Positions 34,859 through 43,917 of a stretch of 64,000 nucleotides of DNA are shown here, piece by piece; the stretch's first letter is position 1, and each line of letters begins with the position of its first letter. Location of the stretch: NCBI RefSeq assembly GCF_000019165.1, contig NC_010337.2, forward strand, positions 475,501-539,500, read 5' to 3'. This stretch comes from Heliomicrobium modesticaldum Ice1 (GTDB lineage Bacteria > Bacillota > Desulfitobacteriia > Heliobacteriales > Heliobacteriaceae). Below the pieces are notes generated by a model, which saw only the letters and a list, made by a program, of their open reading frames with translations, had not been told where the DNA came from and searched no databases. The translations under genes were made by a program, and so were the position numbers.

Positions 34859-36421
34859 TTACAGGACGAGCAGTTCCTTCGGCGATGTGGTCAGGTTGCG
34901 GCAACCGTCGGCTGTGACGATGACCAGGTCTTCGATGCGGACGCCGCCCCAGCCGGGAATGTAGATCCCCGGTTCGACGGTGACCACGTGGCCAGGCTCC
35001 AAGACATCCTCAGACAGGGCAGATAGACGCGGGTTTTCATGGACGAGCAACCCGACGCCATGGCCGAGACCATGACCGAAGTGCTCGCCGTAACCGGCCG
35101 CCTCGATCACATCCCGGGCGATCCGATCGATGGCACGCCCGCTTTTTCCGGGAGCGATAGCGTCCAAGGCCCGTTTCTGGGCATCGAGGACCGTGTCATA
35201 GACCTTGCGCTGCTCCGCTGTCGGCGGACCGAAGATCACTGTCCGGGTCATGTCGGAACAGTACCCTTCAAGGATACAGCCGAAGTCGAGGGTGATCAGT
35301 TCCCCTGTCCCGATCTTTTTGTCCGAGGCGACCCCGTGAGGCAAGGCGGACCGTTCGCCGGAGGCGACGATGAAGGCGAAAGAGACGCCCTGGGCGCCCT
35401 CCCGCCGGAGAAAAAACTCCAACTCAAGGGCCACGTCCCGCTCGGTCATCCCCGGTCGCATATAACCAAGTATATGTTGAAAGCCCCGATCAGCCAGCGC
35501 GGCGGCGCGGCTCAGCGCCAACTGTTCCCCTTCGTCTTTGACCATCCGGAGCGACTCTACAACCCCCTGGCGCGGGACCCAGTGCACATCGGGCAGAGCC
35601 GTCCTCAGCTTTTGCTGCTGTTCGAGGGTGACCACATCGCTCTCCACGGCGATGTTCCGCCAACCCCGGTCGGCGACCGCCTCCCGGAGCGCCTCCGTCC
35701 AGGCGCCTTTTTGCCGGAGCAGCGTCCAGTCGGGCGCTTGTTCCCTCGCCTGTTCCCAGTAGCGAAAATCGGTAGCCAGCCATTGGCCTTCCCGATCGAC
35801 GAGCAAAAAGCCGGCCGAACCGGTGAAACCGGAGAGATAGCGGCGGTTTTCCGGGGACAGGATCAGGAAGGCGTCGATGCCGTCACCCCAGCGCTGGCGC
35901 AGCCGCGCAACCCGAGACTGGGCAGCCTGGGCCAGCGGAACAGGGCTTTGTTCCGGCCGGTGCTGCCCCTCGCCGCCCTTCCGGACTGTCAGGTAATGGC
36001 GGGCCCCTTCCATGGCCAGCCGATACCCATCAGCGCCGAAACCGGCGATCTGCCCGACAGCGATGGGCGCAATGAAGGAATGGTGACGAAATTCTTCCCG
36101 AGCGTGAATATTGCTGAGGTGCACCTCGATCACCGGGATGGCGACGCCGGCCAGGGCGTCCCGCAACGCGACGGAGGTATGGGTGTAGGCGCCAGGGTTG
36201 ATGATGATCAGATCGACACGGCCGAAGGCGTTGTGGATGCAGTCGATCAGCGCGCCTTCATGGTTCGACTGAAAGCAGACAACCTCCCAGCCCCAACTGC
36301 GGCCGAGTTCACTGACGGCCTTCTCGATCTCCGCCAGCGTCGTCGTCCCGTACCGGGCCGGTTCGCGGCGGCCCAACAGATTCAGGTTGGGACCGTTGAG
36401 CAGCAAAATGCGCGCATTCAG
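34859..36421 (-). CDS. Fusion of type II 3-dehydroquinate dehydratase (AroQ) and Xaa-Pro aminopeptidase
   Basis: A single 520-residue frame. Residues 1-~150 are a complete Aro[46 protein letters not shown] and [12 protein letters not shown] cover the active-site Tyr, Asn, His and Arg. A short polar linker (about 150-165) leads to an M24B peptidase with the creatinase-like N-domain and metal ligands in [25 protein letters not shown] and RIEDLV. The two genes are usually adjacent but separate. The best start is CTG at 36421 (GGGGGA six bases upstream), which restores the AroQ N-terminus; the first TTG would remove five residues. No good internal start was found at the junction. Confidence 0.9.
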   Translation of the reverse strand: MNARILLLNGPNLNLLGRREPARYGTTTLAEIEKAVSELGRSWGWEVVCFQSNHEGALIDCIHNAFGRVDLIIINPGAYTHTSVALRDALAGVAIPVIEVHLSNIHAREEFRHHSFIAPIAVGQIAGFGADGYRLAMEGARHYLTVRKGGEGQHRPEQSPVPLAQAAQSRVARLRQRWGDGIDAFLILSPENRRYLSGFTGSAGFLLVDREGQWLATDFRYWEQAREQAPDWTLLRQKGAWTEALREAVADRGWRNIAVESDVVTLEQQQKLRTALPDVHWVPRQGVVESLRMVKDEGEQLALSRAAALADRGFQHILGYMRPGMTERDVALELEFFLRREGAQGVSFAFIVASGERSALPHGVASDKKIGTGELITLDFGCILEGYCSDMTRTVIFGPPTAEQRKVYDTVLDAQKRALDAIAPGKSGRAIDRIARDVIEAAGYGEHFGHGLGHGVGLLVHENPRLSALSEDVLEPGHVVTVEPGIYIPGWGGVRIEDLVIVTADGCRNLTTSPKELLVL

Positions 36422-36479
36422 GCGAGATCCCCCATTTCCCTCAGCATTTTACCACAAAAGCCCCGGCGGCAACAACGAC

Positions 36480-37826
36480 TTAAGGGCCGCTGATGGCCAT
36501 TTCTTTGACGCGCAGCGTCGGCGCACCCTTGCCGATGAAGAAGGTCAGGTCGCTGCCGACGCCGTCGATCCCTTGCAGCCAGTCGAGAAGGTTGCCGGCG
36601 AGGGCGACGCCCCGGACCGGACGTGTCAGCCGCCCCTGCTCGATCAGGAGCCCGGCGGCGCCGACGGAAAAATCGCCCGAGATGGGGTTCGCCGTGTGCA
36701 TGCCCATCACCTCGGTCACATAAAAACCGGATTCGATCTGGCCGATCAGCTCGCCGGGCGCGCAGTTTCCGGCTTGCAGATAAAAGTTGGTCGTCCCCAC
36801 CTCCGGCGTCCCCCGGAAGGAGCCTCGTGAGCCGTTGCCTGTTGACACCGCCCCTGCTTTGGCGGCCGTATAGGTGTTGTGCAGATAGCCCGCCAGGGTC
36901 CCCTTGTCGATCAGCACCGTCCGCGACGTGGGCACGCCTTCGCCGTCAAAGGGGGCCGAGAGGATCCGCCCTTCCATGCGGCCGTCGTCGATGACGGTCA
37001 CCTCCGGGGCGGCGATGGGCTGTCCCTCTTTCCCGGCGAAGAGCGACTTGCCTTTTTGGACGGCCTCCGCCGTCAGCGACGGCGCCAGGATGGCGAGGAA
37101 CTGAGTGGCCACGTAAGGGTCAAAGACGACAGGAGCGCGCCGAGACGATACGGGCTTCGCGCCGAGCATGCGCAAGGCCTTTTCTGCCGCCTCGCGTCCG
37201 ATCTGCTCCGGATCGATGCCGTCAAAGCTTAAGCCGTAAGAGAGGGAAAAGCCGGTCTGGCTCTCACCGTTCTCCTCGGCCACCAGGTAGGCATAGCCGC
37301 CGCAGTAGGCCCCCCGGCAGGCCACATCGACGCCCTGAGAATTGATGATCGTCACCGTATACTCGGTATCGGTGTAGCTGGAACGCTCGATGATTTTTAT
37401 CCGTCCATCGACAGCCTTTGCCGCCGCCTCGATCGCTTTGGCCAGTTCGATCTTCTGTTCCACCGAGACCACGGCCAGAGAGGGGTCATAGGTCTTCACG
37501 TCGGGATACCGATCCGCTTTGCCCGGCAGGCCCCGGAAGCGATCCTCGGCGTTCCAGCGGGCGTTGGCCAGCGCCCTGTCCACAGTCTCCTCTAGCGCCT
37601 TTTCCGAAAGGTCGGACGTATAGGAATAACCCATTTTGCCGCCCTGAAAAAGGCGGATGCCGATGCCGCGATCCTCGGCCAGCTTCATCGTTTCCACGAT
37701 GCCTTTGGAGACATCGATGGAAAGCTCCTTAGCGTCAAGGCCGTAGGCCTCGGACAGGTTCGCGCCCTTCGCCTGCGCCCGTTCGACCATCCGGCGGGCC
37801 AGTTCCCGCATCGCAAGGTGGCTCAC
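36480..37826 (-). CDS. pmbA: PmbA/TldE family protein (TldD partner)
   Basis: A 448-residue protein of the TldD/PmbA fold with family segments such as YGLDAKELSIDVSKG, GIGIRLFQGGKMGYSYTSDLS and NGSRGSFRGTPEVGTTNFY. Unlike TldD it lacks a HExxxH zinc motif, as expected for TldE/PmbA. The pair forms a metalloprotease heterodimer that trims peptides in E. coli. The GTG at 37826, with AGGAGG about seven bases upstream, is preferred over the longer frame. Adjacent to tldD. Confidence 0.93.
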   Translation of the reverse strand: MSHLAMRELARRMVERAQAKGANLSEAYGLDAKELSIDVSKGIVETMKLAEDRGIGIRLFQGGKMGYSYTSDLSEKALEETVDRALANARWNAEDRFRGLPGKADRYPDVKTYDPSLAVVSVEQKIELAKAIEAAAKAVDGRIKIIERSSYTDTEYTVTIINSQGVDVACRGAYCGGYAYLVAEENGESQTGFSLSYGLSFDGIDPEQIGREAAEKALRMLGAKPVSSRRAPVVFDPYVATQFLAILAPSLTAEAVQKGKSLFAGKEGQPIAAPEVTVIDDGRMEGRILSAPFDGEGVPTSRTVLIDKGTLAGYLHNTYTAAKAGAVSTGNGSRGSFRGTPEVGTTNFYLQAGNCAPGELIGQIESGFYVTEVMGMHTANPISGDFSVGAAGLLIEQGRLTRPVRGVALAGNLLDWLQGIDGVGSDLTFFIGKGAPTLRVKEMAISGP

Positions 37827-38024
37827 CGCCACACCTCCTGTTGTCAGTTTGCCCGCGCCGGCAAATCCGCTTGCTATCCCGGCGAAATTACCGGCCCTAC
37901 ACTGTTCATCCTGCAACCGTCCGGCACTATCGGGGTTTTATGGACCTGCGATCCGATAAACCTTGCCGGTTGAGGGCAAAAAAGCCACACCCGCAGAACG
38001 GGCATGGCCCAATGTCTATGGGTG

Positions 38025-39569
38025 TCACAGACGCCGGATCCGGCCGGCGTGGTTGTTCAGCAGGTCAAAGGCAGACAGGCGGCGCAGTCCGCCGCCGACG
38101 CCGCCGCCCGCGCCTGTGCCGGCGCCGCCTCTACCGCCTGGCGCCGCCTGCCCGTCCTCTTCATCGCCGCGCTCCGCCGCGCCGGTTCCTCCCACGATCA
38201 GGGAGGTGATGCGCAGCGTCGGCTGGGCGTCTGACACCGGCGCACCCTGACCGTCTTTGCCACAGGTGCCGATGGCGTAGCCGAGGTCGTTGCCGACGCG
38301 GTCGATCTGCCGCAGCACCTCAGGGCCGTTGCCGGTCAAAGTGGCGCCGCGCACCGCCGCGCCGATCTCGCCGTTTTCGATCAGATAGCCTTCGGCCACA
38401 TCGAAGACGAAGTCGCCGTTGGTCGTATTCACCTGGCCGCCACCCATCTTCTTGACAAAAAGACCCCGCTTCGTGTCCCTGATGATCTTTTCCGGGATCT
38501 CGTCGCCTGAGGCGATGAGGGTATTCGTCATGCGCGGAAGAGGCTTATGCTGGTAAGACTCGCGCCGACCGTTGCCGGTGGAGGGTCGCTTCTCCTTTCC
38601 GGCGGTGAAGCGGTCGTGCATAAATCCCTTGAGGATGCCCTTTTCGATCAGGACGTTCTTCTGCCCCGGCGTCCCTTCGTCGTCAAAGCGGAGGGTGCCG
38701 TACTTGCCGGCGATGGTGCCGTCATCGACGACCGTCACCAGCGGTGACGCTACCTGCTGTCCTTCCTTGCCGGCGTAGACGGAGAGGCCTTTCTGGGCTA
38801 AGTCGGCCTCCAAGCCGTGGCCGCAGGCCTCATGGACCATAGTGCCGCCGGCGGCGCTGGACATGACGACAGGCATCTTGCCCGATGGCGCCGGCTTGGC
38901 CGTCAGCATCAAAAGCGCCCGATCGACGGCTGCTTGGGCCAGTGACTCCGGATCGCGCTCCTGAAAGATCTCAAAGCCCTTCGTCCCACCCAGGGCCTCA
39001 TAGCCTGTCTGGATGACGGCGCCGTCCGCCGCCACAGCGTGGACGACGAAGCGCGTGCGGATCCGCTCATCTTCGATATAATCGCCCTCCGAGTTGGCGA
39101 TGGTCACCTCCTGGACCACATCGCCGTACCCGACGGTCACCTGTTTGATCCGGTCGTCGATGTTGCGGGCATGGCGATTGGCCCGCAGCACCTGTTCCAC
39201 CTTGTCCTCAAGGGCCACCTCGTCGGGACGCGATTCAATGACCATCTGCACCGGCGACGACCGCTTCGTCAGGTCGATGGGACGAGAGGCTGCGCCGCCG
39301 CGAGCGGCGTGGCTGGCCACCTGGGCCGCATGGCCCAGTCCCTCTAGACTGAGGTCGTTCGTGTAGGCATAGGCCGTCGACTCCCCGGCGATGACGCGGA
39401 TGCCGGCACCGATATCGATCCCCGAGTGGATCCGCTCGATCTTGTTGTCATCACAGCCGATCCCGTTGACCGACTTCTTCTCGATGAAGATATCAGCAAA
39501 ATCAGCGCCCTGGCGCAGCGCGATCTGAAGCACATCCCGCAGATCGTCGACAGCAGGTCGATGCAGCAA
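38025..39569 (-). CDS. tldD: TldD zinc metalloprotease with a Gly-rich C-terminal tail
   Basis: A 514-residue protein. The catalytic HEACGHGLEAD lies near residue 248 and the family segments YAGKEGQQVASPLVTVVDDGT and FDDEGTPGQKNVLI follow. TldD normally ends near the LIVGGTG motif; here about 51 more residues follow, half Gly/Ala, then a basic end. The TTG at 39569, with GGAGGGGG upstream, gives the usual N-terminus; earlier codons are Arg-rich and overlap comFB. Substrate is unknown; no microcin-like gene is obvious. Confidence 0.92.
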   Translation of the reverse strand: MLHRPAVDDLRDVLQIALRQGADFADIFIEKKSVNGIGCDDNKIERIHSGIDIGAGIRVIAGESTAYAYTNDLSLEGLGHAAQVASHAARGGAASRPIDLTKRSSPVQMVIESRPDEVALEDKVEQVLRANRHARNIDDRIKQVTVGYGDVVQEVTIANSEGDYIEDERIRTRFVVHAVAADGAVIQTGYEALGGTKGFEIFQERDPESLAQAAVDRALLMLTAKPAPSGKMPVVMSSAAGGTMVHEACGHGLEADLAQKGLSVYAGKEGQQVASPLVTVVDDGTIAGKYGTLRFDDEGTPGQKNVLIEKGILKGFMHDRFTAGKEKRPSTGNGRRESYQHKPLPRMTNTLIASGDEIPEKIIRDTKRGLFVKKMGGGQVNTTNGDFVFDVAEGYLIENGEIGAAVRGATLTGNGPEVLRQIDRVGNDLGYAIGTCGKDGQGAPVSDAQPTLRITSLIVGGTGAAERGDEEDGQAAPGGRGGAGTGAGGGVGGGLRRLSAFDLLNNHAGRIRRL

Positions 39570-39588
39570 CGGGCTCCCCCTCCAGTCC

Positions 39589-39897
39589 TTATTTGTCGCT
39601 ATCTGCCTTAGCAGGTTCCGCCGCCTCCTCCGGTCTCGCATGGCGGGGGTTTTTGGCGACGAGCATCATGCCATGGGCGATGGCGCCGATGATATCGACA
39701 TGAAACTGGTTGGCCAGCAGATTGATCTTCGAATAGACTTCCCCTTTGTCGGTGACCACATACCGCGGCGGGAGACGGTTCAGCGCTGCGGCCATGATAT
39801 CCATGCGACATTGGCTGCAACGGCAGACTTCCGGGTGCTGTGTCAACAGATCGTCTAAAAAGTTTGCGACGACGCCCTCCATGAGATTGTGGATCAT
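39589..39897 (-). CDS. ComFB family protein, possible cyclic-dinucleotide receptor
   Basis: A 102-residue protein matching ComFB: MEGVVANFLDDLL, the CRCSQCRMDIMAAALNRLPPRYV cysteine-rich core and SKINLLANQF. Bacillus comFB lies in a competence operon. Cyanobacterial ComFB/CdgR proteins have been reported to bind cyclic di-GMP or cyclic di-AMP. It follows a pseudopilus operon by 86 bases and precedes tldD by 19. The location suggests a link to the filament system, but ligand and partner are inferred. Confidence 0.85.
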   Translation of the reverse strand: MIHNLMEGVVANFLDDLLTQHPEVCRCSQCRMDIMAAALNRLPPRYVVTDKGEVYSKINLLANQFHVDIIGAIAHGMMLVAKNPRHARPEEAAEPAKADSDK

Positions 39898-39983
39898 CCT
39901 GAACCCTCCTCCGGTCGCGCCGGAAATGTATGGCCTTTCAGCGCGAAGACGCCTCCCAATGCCCGCCGGCGCGTCCTCGACTG

Positions 39984-40580
39984 CTACGGAACAACGCCGC
40001 GAGGTACAACTATGGTAGAGAGTTCGACGAAGGAATGAGAGTTCCTCCTGTGACCAGCCTGCTTTACCATAACTTGAATGGGTGACTCGCCCGAACCGGC
40101 AGGCGCCGCCAGCCTTGTGACATGCAGACCTTCGATGCCGGAAGCGAGCGGTTTCGTGTCAGCCCCTTCCCGCCGCTGGACGGTGCCCGCCTCCAGGGTG
40201 TACCGAACATCGACCCAGGTCAAGAGGCCGCTGTTTTCGACCAGTACCTGACAGTCGACGCGGGTGCCGCCGTTGTAAATGCGGATATCACGCCCATACC
40301 GCAGATCCTTGGCCATCCAGGCTAAGACCCAGCGGACGCCGCTGTTCCCCTCCATACGGTGACTTTCCACATCGACGATGGCCATGCCCGTATTGAGCAA
40401 CCGCAAGCCCATCAGGAGCAGGATGCCTGCGATGGTCATGGCCAGCAAGACCTCGATGAGGGTCATGCCGGATGAGCCCTCCCCTTTGCGCCGACGCTTC
40501 ACTGCCGCCTCCGGGCAAAGCGGCTTTTTCATTGTCAGCATCGCAATCTTCCTTAACAAAACGCCCCTATCTTGATTCAT
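39984..40580 (-). CDS. Minor pilin-like protein (PilW/GspJ type), cluster 2
   Basis: A 198-residue protein. The prepilin site is SSG/MTLIEVLLAMTIAGILLL, with Gly before the cut and Glu at +5. A long, basic leader (up to 38 residues) precedes it, unless one of two in-frame ATGs 13-16 codons later is used. The first ATG overlaps the previous stop as TGATG. The C-terminal domain is beta-rich, like PilW/GspJ. Last gene of the second pilus operon. Confidence 0.82.
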   Translation of the reverse strand: MNQDRGVLLRKIAMLTMKKPLCPEAAVKRRRKGEGSSGMTLIEVLLAMTIAGILLLMGLRLLNTGMAIVDVESHRMEGNSGVRWVLAWMAKDLRYGRDIRIYNGGTRVDCQVLVENSGLLTWVDVRYTLEAGTVQRREGADTKPLASGIEGLHVTRLAAPAGSGESPIQVMVKQAGHRRNSHSFVELSTIVVPRGVVP

Positions 40581-41104
40581 CAGGAGACTTCGCCGCTCGG
40601 CGGCGGCATTGAATCGATGCGCACACGCCCGTTCCGGGACACGATCACATAGCGGTTGCGTCCATTGCTCCCCTGCAACATGACCGTCCCTCCCATGCCG
40701 GGCATGCCGGCCCTCCCATCGGTGGCGAAAATAAAGGTGTTCCGATACATGTTCGAAGTCACGTTAAAGCTGGTTGTTTTGACAACGACCCCTCCCGGCA
40801 GTGTCCGGCTTTCGCTTTTCCGTTCATCGTCACTATAGGTGATGCGGTAGTTGGGACTTTCAATGACGAAGACCAGCGCTACATTCCGTTGTTCCAGCAC
40901 CGCCTTGTCCCTGGCAGACAGGAGGTCCGTCTGCACCTGACGCGCTGCCGCTTCCAGCGATAACTGCCCGTACCAGCGGCTCAAAAAGGGGCCGCTCGCC
41001 AGCAAAAGGCTGCCGAGCAAGACGAGGACAAGGCAGACCTCAACGAGCGTATATCCGCGCATCGTCCCGACGGCGGCCATCCCGCGCTGAATCGGCACTC
41101 CCAT
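40580..41104 (-). CDS. Minor pilin-like protein (GspH/FimT type), cluster 2
   Basis: A 174-residue protein with the prepilin site RG/YTLVEVCLVLVLLGSLLLA and a GspH-like helix (ARQVQTDLLSARDKAVLEQRNVAL, split over the domain start). The second half contains a Gly/Met-rich turn (GRAGMPGMGG). It is translationally coupled to the downstream PilW-like gene. Confidence 0.84.
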   Translation of the reverse strand: MGVPIQRGMAAVGTMRGYTLVEVCLVLVLLGSLLLASGPFLSRWYGQLSLEAAARQVQTDLLSARDKAVLEQRNVALVFVIESPNYRITYSDDERKSESRTLPGGVVVKTTSFNVTSNMYRNTFIFATDGRAGMPGMGGTVMLQGSNGRNRYVIVSRNGRVRIDSMPPPSGEVS

Positions 41105-41152
41105 CGGCCCCCCTTATCTCATCCCACTTATGTACAAAGCGCTCCCCTACGG

Positions 41153-41656
41153 TCAGCGGGCAGAGACGCTTCTCAACAGGGATCGCTCCACCGAGGATAC
41201 CTGCCATAGGCCGGCCTCCCTTTTCTCCATCCCCAAGCGGGCCAACATGGCGAAACGACCGCCGTCTCCCTCAGCAGATGCGATCACATCGAGAGAGAAC
41301 GGCTTGCCTGTCACCGTCCGGTACGTCAACCGCACCTTGCTCTCACCCAGGGAAAAGCCGGGGAGCCTGGCGGCAAGGTGGCTTGCCAGCGACGCCGCCT
41401 CCGGCGGGCTTTCCCAATCGGGTCGGCGCTTTAGCCAGTCCTCTGCCGCGGCCAGGGCTGCTTCGATGCCCGACTCAGCGCTGTAGAGAAGCTGTTCAGC
41501 CCGCGCCTGCGTGCGGACTGATGACCAGGTGTAATTTCCCATGGCCGTGACCGTCGCCGCCATCGTCGCCAATGCGGCGATGATGAAAAACAGGTAGAGC
41601 AACCCAGCGCCTACCTCGCCTCGTCCGGCAGAGCGACCAGCATGGCCAGGGCGCAC
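41153..41656 (-). CDS. PilX/GspK-like membrane-anchored protein, cluster 2
   Basis: A protein of up to 167 residues with one N-terminal membrane helix (LLYLFFIIAALATMAATV) followed by YSAESGIEAALAAAEDWL, the helix pattern of PilX/GspK-type minor pilins. There is no Glu at +5, as in GspK. The start is uncertain: GTG at 41656 overlaps the upstream gene by 46 bases, and TTG at 41602 (GAGGT upstream) would begin right at the helix. Confidence 0.7.
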   Translation of the reverse strand: MRPGHAGRSAGRGEVGAGLLYLFFIIAALATMAATVTAMGNYTWSSVRTQARAEQLLYSAESGIEAALAAAEDWLKRRPDWESPPEAASLASHLAARLPGFSLGESKVRLTYRTVTGKPFSLDVIASAEGDGGRFAMLARLGMEKREAGLWQVSSVERSLLRSVSAR

Positions 41657-42090
41657 TTCGACCCTGCCGCCGAGGGCGTCTCCGCTGCAGATATCTCCGA
41701 TGGCGCCGTCTCGGCGCCGCCGCCGGCCTCGACCGGTCGGGCATTCGCCTGGTCCCATACGATCACTGACACCTCCTTCAAGGGCAACCCCGCCGGATCT
41801 GCGGCGTCTTGCACCGTCACTTGGCAGCGAAAACCATCCGGTATGGCGACTCCCGCAGGGAGGCGGCTGTCCGCCTGACCGGGATCAGCTTTCATCGCAG
41901 TGCCTTTCAATTCCATTACCTGCCGAGCCAGCGTCAGCATCTGGGCAAAGCGTTCGCTCCGGCGCTCCAATCGTTCCGCCACAACCATCACGCTGTAGAG
42001 GGGAAGGGCTGTCAAAGCCAACAGCAGCAAGGCGATCAGCACCTCCGTCAAGATGCTGCCCTGTTCCCCCCTGCTCAACCGATTGCTCAC
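41611..42090 (-). CDS. Minor pilin-like protein (PilV/GspI type), cluster 2
   Basis: A 159-residue protein with prepilin site EQG/SILTEVLIALLLLALTAL, Glu at +5, then a helix (FAQMLTLARQVMELKGTAM) and a small beta domain. The tail is Ala/Glu-rich. It overlaps the PilO-like gene by 4 bases. Confidence 0.84.
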   Translation of the reverse strand: MSNRLSRGEQGSILTEVLIALLLLALTALPLYSVMVVAERLERRSERFAQMLTLARQVMELKGTAMKADPGQADSRLPAGVAIPDGFRCQVTVQDAADPAGLPLKEVSVIVWDQANARPVEAGGGAETAPSEISAAETPSAAGSKCALAMLVALPDEAR

Positions 42091-42839
42091 GGTTCATCTT
42101 CTCCCCTCTTTGCCGGTTGGATCGCCTCTTGCCAGGGGACGTTGGCCCCAGCCCCTTCACGCTGACCGTCCACCGAGAAAAAGACCAGCCTCAGTCCCGC
42201 CAGCATCGCCGATGTCGACCTTTCTGCCGCAACCGTCTTATCACCGGCAGAGCCGGCGCTGTCTGTTCTGATCGTCTCCCTCAACCGCTGCAACAAGGCC
42301 GACGCCTCTGTCCAGCGGAGGTTGGTCAACAACCCGTCCCGATCGGCCGTAGCTTGCCCATCCTGTCGGAGCCAAACAAAGGCCTGCACATAAAAGGCGG
42401 ATGCTCTTTTTCCCAATTGGTCTAAAAACTCTCGCAGATCCCCCTCATCTCCTTCGAGAACAATCGTGAACACGCCCTTGCGCAGCCGGCCCTCTGCGGC
42501 GGGATGATCGCCGATGACACGCCGAAGTTTCACCCCTGTTGCCTCGGCCGCCTCGGCGATGGCCGTCACCTGTTTTGCGCCATCAGAACAGGCGGACAGC
42601 GCTCGGAGAGACTCGGCCTCAGGCGCATCGGCTTGGCCTGGCTCCGCCTGATGCCTTCGAAGCTGTTCCGTCATCGCCTGAGCCGAACGAAGGCGCTCTG
42701 CATGCAGACGGTATTGCTGCCAAAGGGGCTCAAAAAAGAGCCTGTACGCGAAGGCAGCAAACAGCGTCAGCGCCGCTATAAGGAAGAGCGCCTGCTCACG
42801 CCGGGTTCTTCGTTCCAACCAGTCAAGGAGCCCCTCCAT
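42087..42839 (-). CDS. PilO/GspM-like assembly protein, cluster 2
   Basis: A 250-residue protein with a short cytoplasmic start, one membrane helix (ALFLIAALTLFAAFAYRLFF, 16-35), a coiled coil and a ferredoxin-like C-terminal half with GVFTIVLEGDEGDLREFLDQL. This is the PilO/GspM plan. It overlaps the PilN-like gene by 17 bases. Confidence 0.78.
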   Translation of the reverse strand: MEGLLDWLERRTRREQALFLIAALTLFAAFAYRLFFEPLWQQYRLHAERLRSAQAMTEQLRRHQAEPGQADAPEAESLRALSACSDGAKQVTAIAEAAEATGVKLRRVIGDHPAAEGRLRKGVFTIVLEGDEGDLREFLDQLGKRASAFYVQAFVWLRQDGQATADRDGLLTNLRWTEASALLQRLRETIRTDSAGSAGDKTVAAERSTSAMLAGLRLVFFSVDGQREGAGANVPWQEAIQPAKRGEDEP

Positions 42840-43422
42840 CGTTCAGGCCTCCTTTTCCCGCCTTGCCCGCTTCAGATAAGCGCTCCCATTGGGAGGGCGA
42901 GATTTTCCCGGGCAACCGGCAGTACAATCGGAACGTAACGGCACCATCCTCCTCATACGTCCCGTCCAGCAAGGAGACTTCCGAAAAACCGGCTGTTCCC
43001 TTGAGCTTATCCATGAAATCGCCGACTGCACACAGCCTGCTGCCGCTCCCCTCCAAAAGCAAGGCGTCGCCTTCCATCATGATCGCAGTCAGGCGCAGCG
43101 GCCCTTCCGACAATGCGTCGTCGAGATCTCGCAGGCGTTCCGACCAACGGGGAGACTCCCTCAGCAAGGCTGTCAAAAATGACTCTTCTTGCCTGTTGCG
43201 CTTTTTTTCCTGTTCCTGTGCCTGCCGGCTTGCCAGCTGGCCGGCCTCTGTTTCAACAATCTCCGCTCGCTCAACCAGGCGACTCATCTGCCTTTCCGCG
43301 CCGGCATAGAGGAGCACAGCCGCAAGCGAACATAGGACCAGCGAAAGGGCCAGTCGCCGGAGCACCCCTCTTCCTTTTGCCCGCAGCGGACTCGGCAGCA
43401 GGTTGATCTCGGCCACTGCCAA
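42823..43422 (-). CDS. PilN/GspL-like assembly protein, cluster 2
   Basis: A 199-residue protein beginning with the PilN hallmark EINLLPSPLRAK, then a membrane helix (LALSLVLCSLAAVLLYAG), a coiled coil and a small globular domain (LLEGSGSRLCAVGDFMDKLK). In type IV pili INLLP binds PilM, yet no PilM gene is in this operon, so it may borrow the PilM of cluster 1 or work without it. Confidence 0.82.
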   Translation of the reverse strand: MAVAEINLLPSPLRAKGRGVLRRLALSLVLCSLAAVLLYAGAERQMSRLVERAEIVETEAGQLASRQAQEQEKKRNRQEESFLTALLRESPRWSERLRDLDDALSEGPLRLTAIMMEGDALLLEGSGSRLCAVGDFMDKLKGTAGFSEVSLLDGTYEEDGAVTFRLYCRLPGKISPSQWERLSEAGKAGKGGLNDGGAP

Positions 43423-43437
43423 CCCCTCCCCTGCCCG

Positions 43438-43893
43438 CTAAAACCCGGATTGTGTGACGACCAGCTTGCCATCGGCAATCGCGAAAGTCACCGACAAATC
43501 GTCGCCTCCGGGAAGACGGTTCGGCCCGTAGGATACCATCCGCGCCGTCGCAGGCATTGCCCCGACGTTCTTCGGTTCATACTGGTAAGCGCTCCCCCAA
43601 GGATCCTTCCAGATATTCAGGCCGGTCGGCGCGACTGCAGCCAAGTCTTTGTCGAGCAGGTTGGCGTACTGCAAGTCCGCCGCCGACGGAAGTTTCCCCT
43701 GATCGATGAAATAGTGGCGAACTGCCATTTCGAGGGCGCGAAAGTCATTATGGACTGACGACAGCTTGGCTTTTTCGGGCGCTGCCGACAACCTGGGCGC
43801 GAACAAAAAGAGCATCAGACCGATGAGCGTCACCACAAGCATCACCTCCACCAGCGTAAATCCCATTTCCCCCCGTCGAAACTGCCGGCCCAT
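43438..43893 (-). CDS. Major pseudopilin-like protein (GspG type), cluster 2
   Basis: A 151-residue protein with prepilin site EMG/FTLVEVMLVVTLIGLMLFLF and the GspG-type motif WKDPWGSAYQYEP. The latter resembles the calcium-binding loop region of major pseudopilins. The leader is only 10 residues. It lies between pilC- and pilN-like genes. Confidence 0.88.
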   Translation of the reverse strand: MGRQFRRGEMGFTLVEVMLVVTLIGLMLFLFAPRLSAAPEKAKLSSVHNDFRALEMAVRHYFIDQGKLPSAADLQYANLLDKDLAAVAPTGLNIWKDPWGSAYQYEPKNVGAMPATARMVSYGPNRLPGGDDLSVTFAIADGKLVVTQSGF

Positions 43894-43917
43894 CTCCGCT
43901 CCCCCTTTCCCGGTCTG

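Noticed and set aside
35039-36493. Plus-strand frame of 484 codons opposite aroQ-pep
   Set aside because: Antisense shadow; the minus-strand protein carries complete AroQ and M24 motifs.
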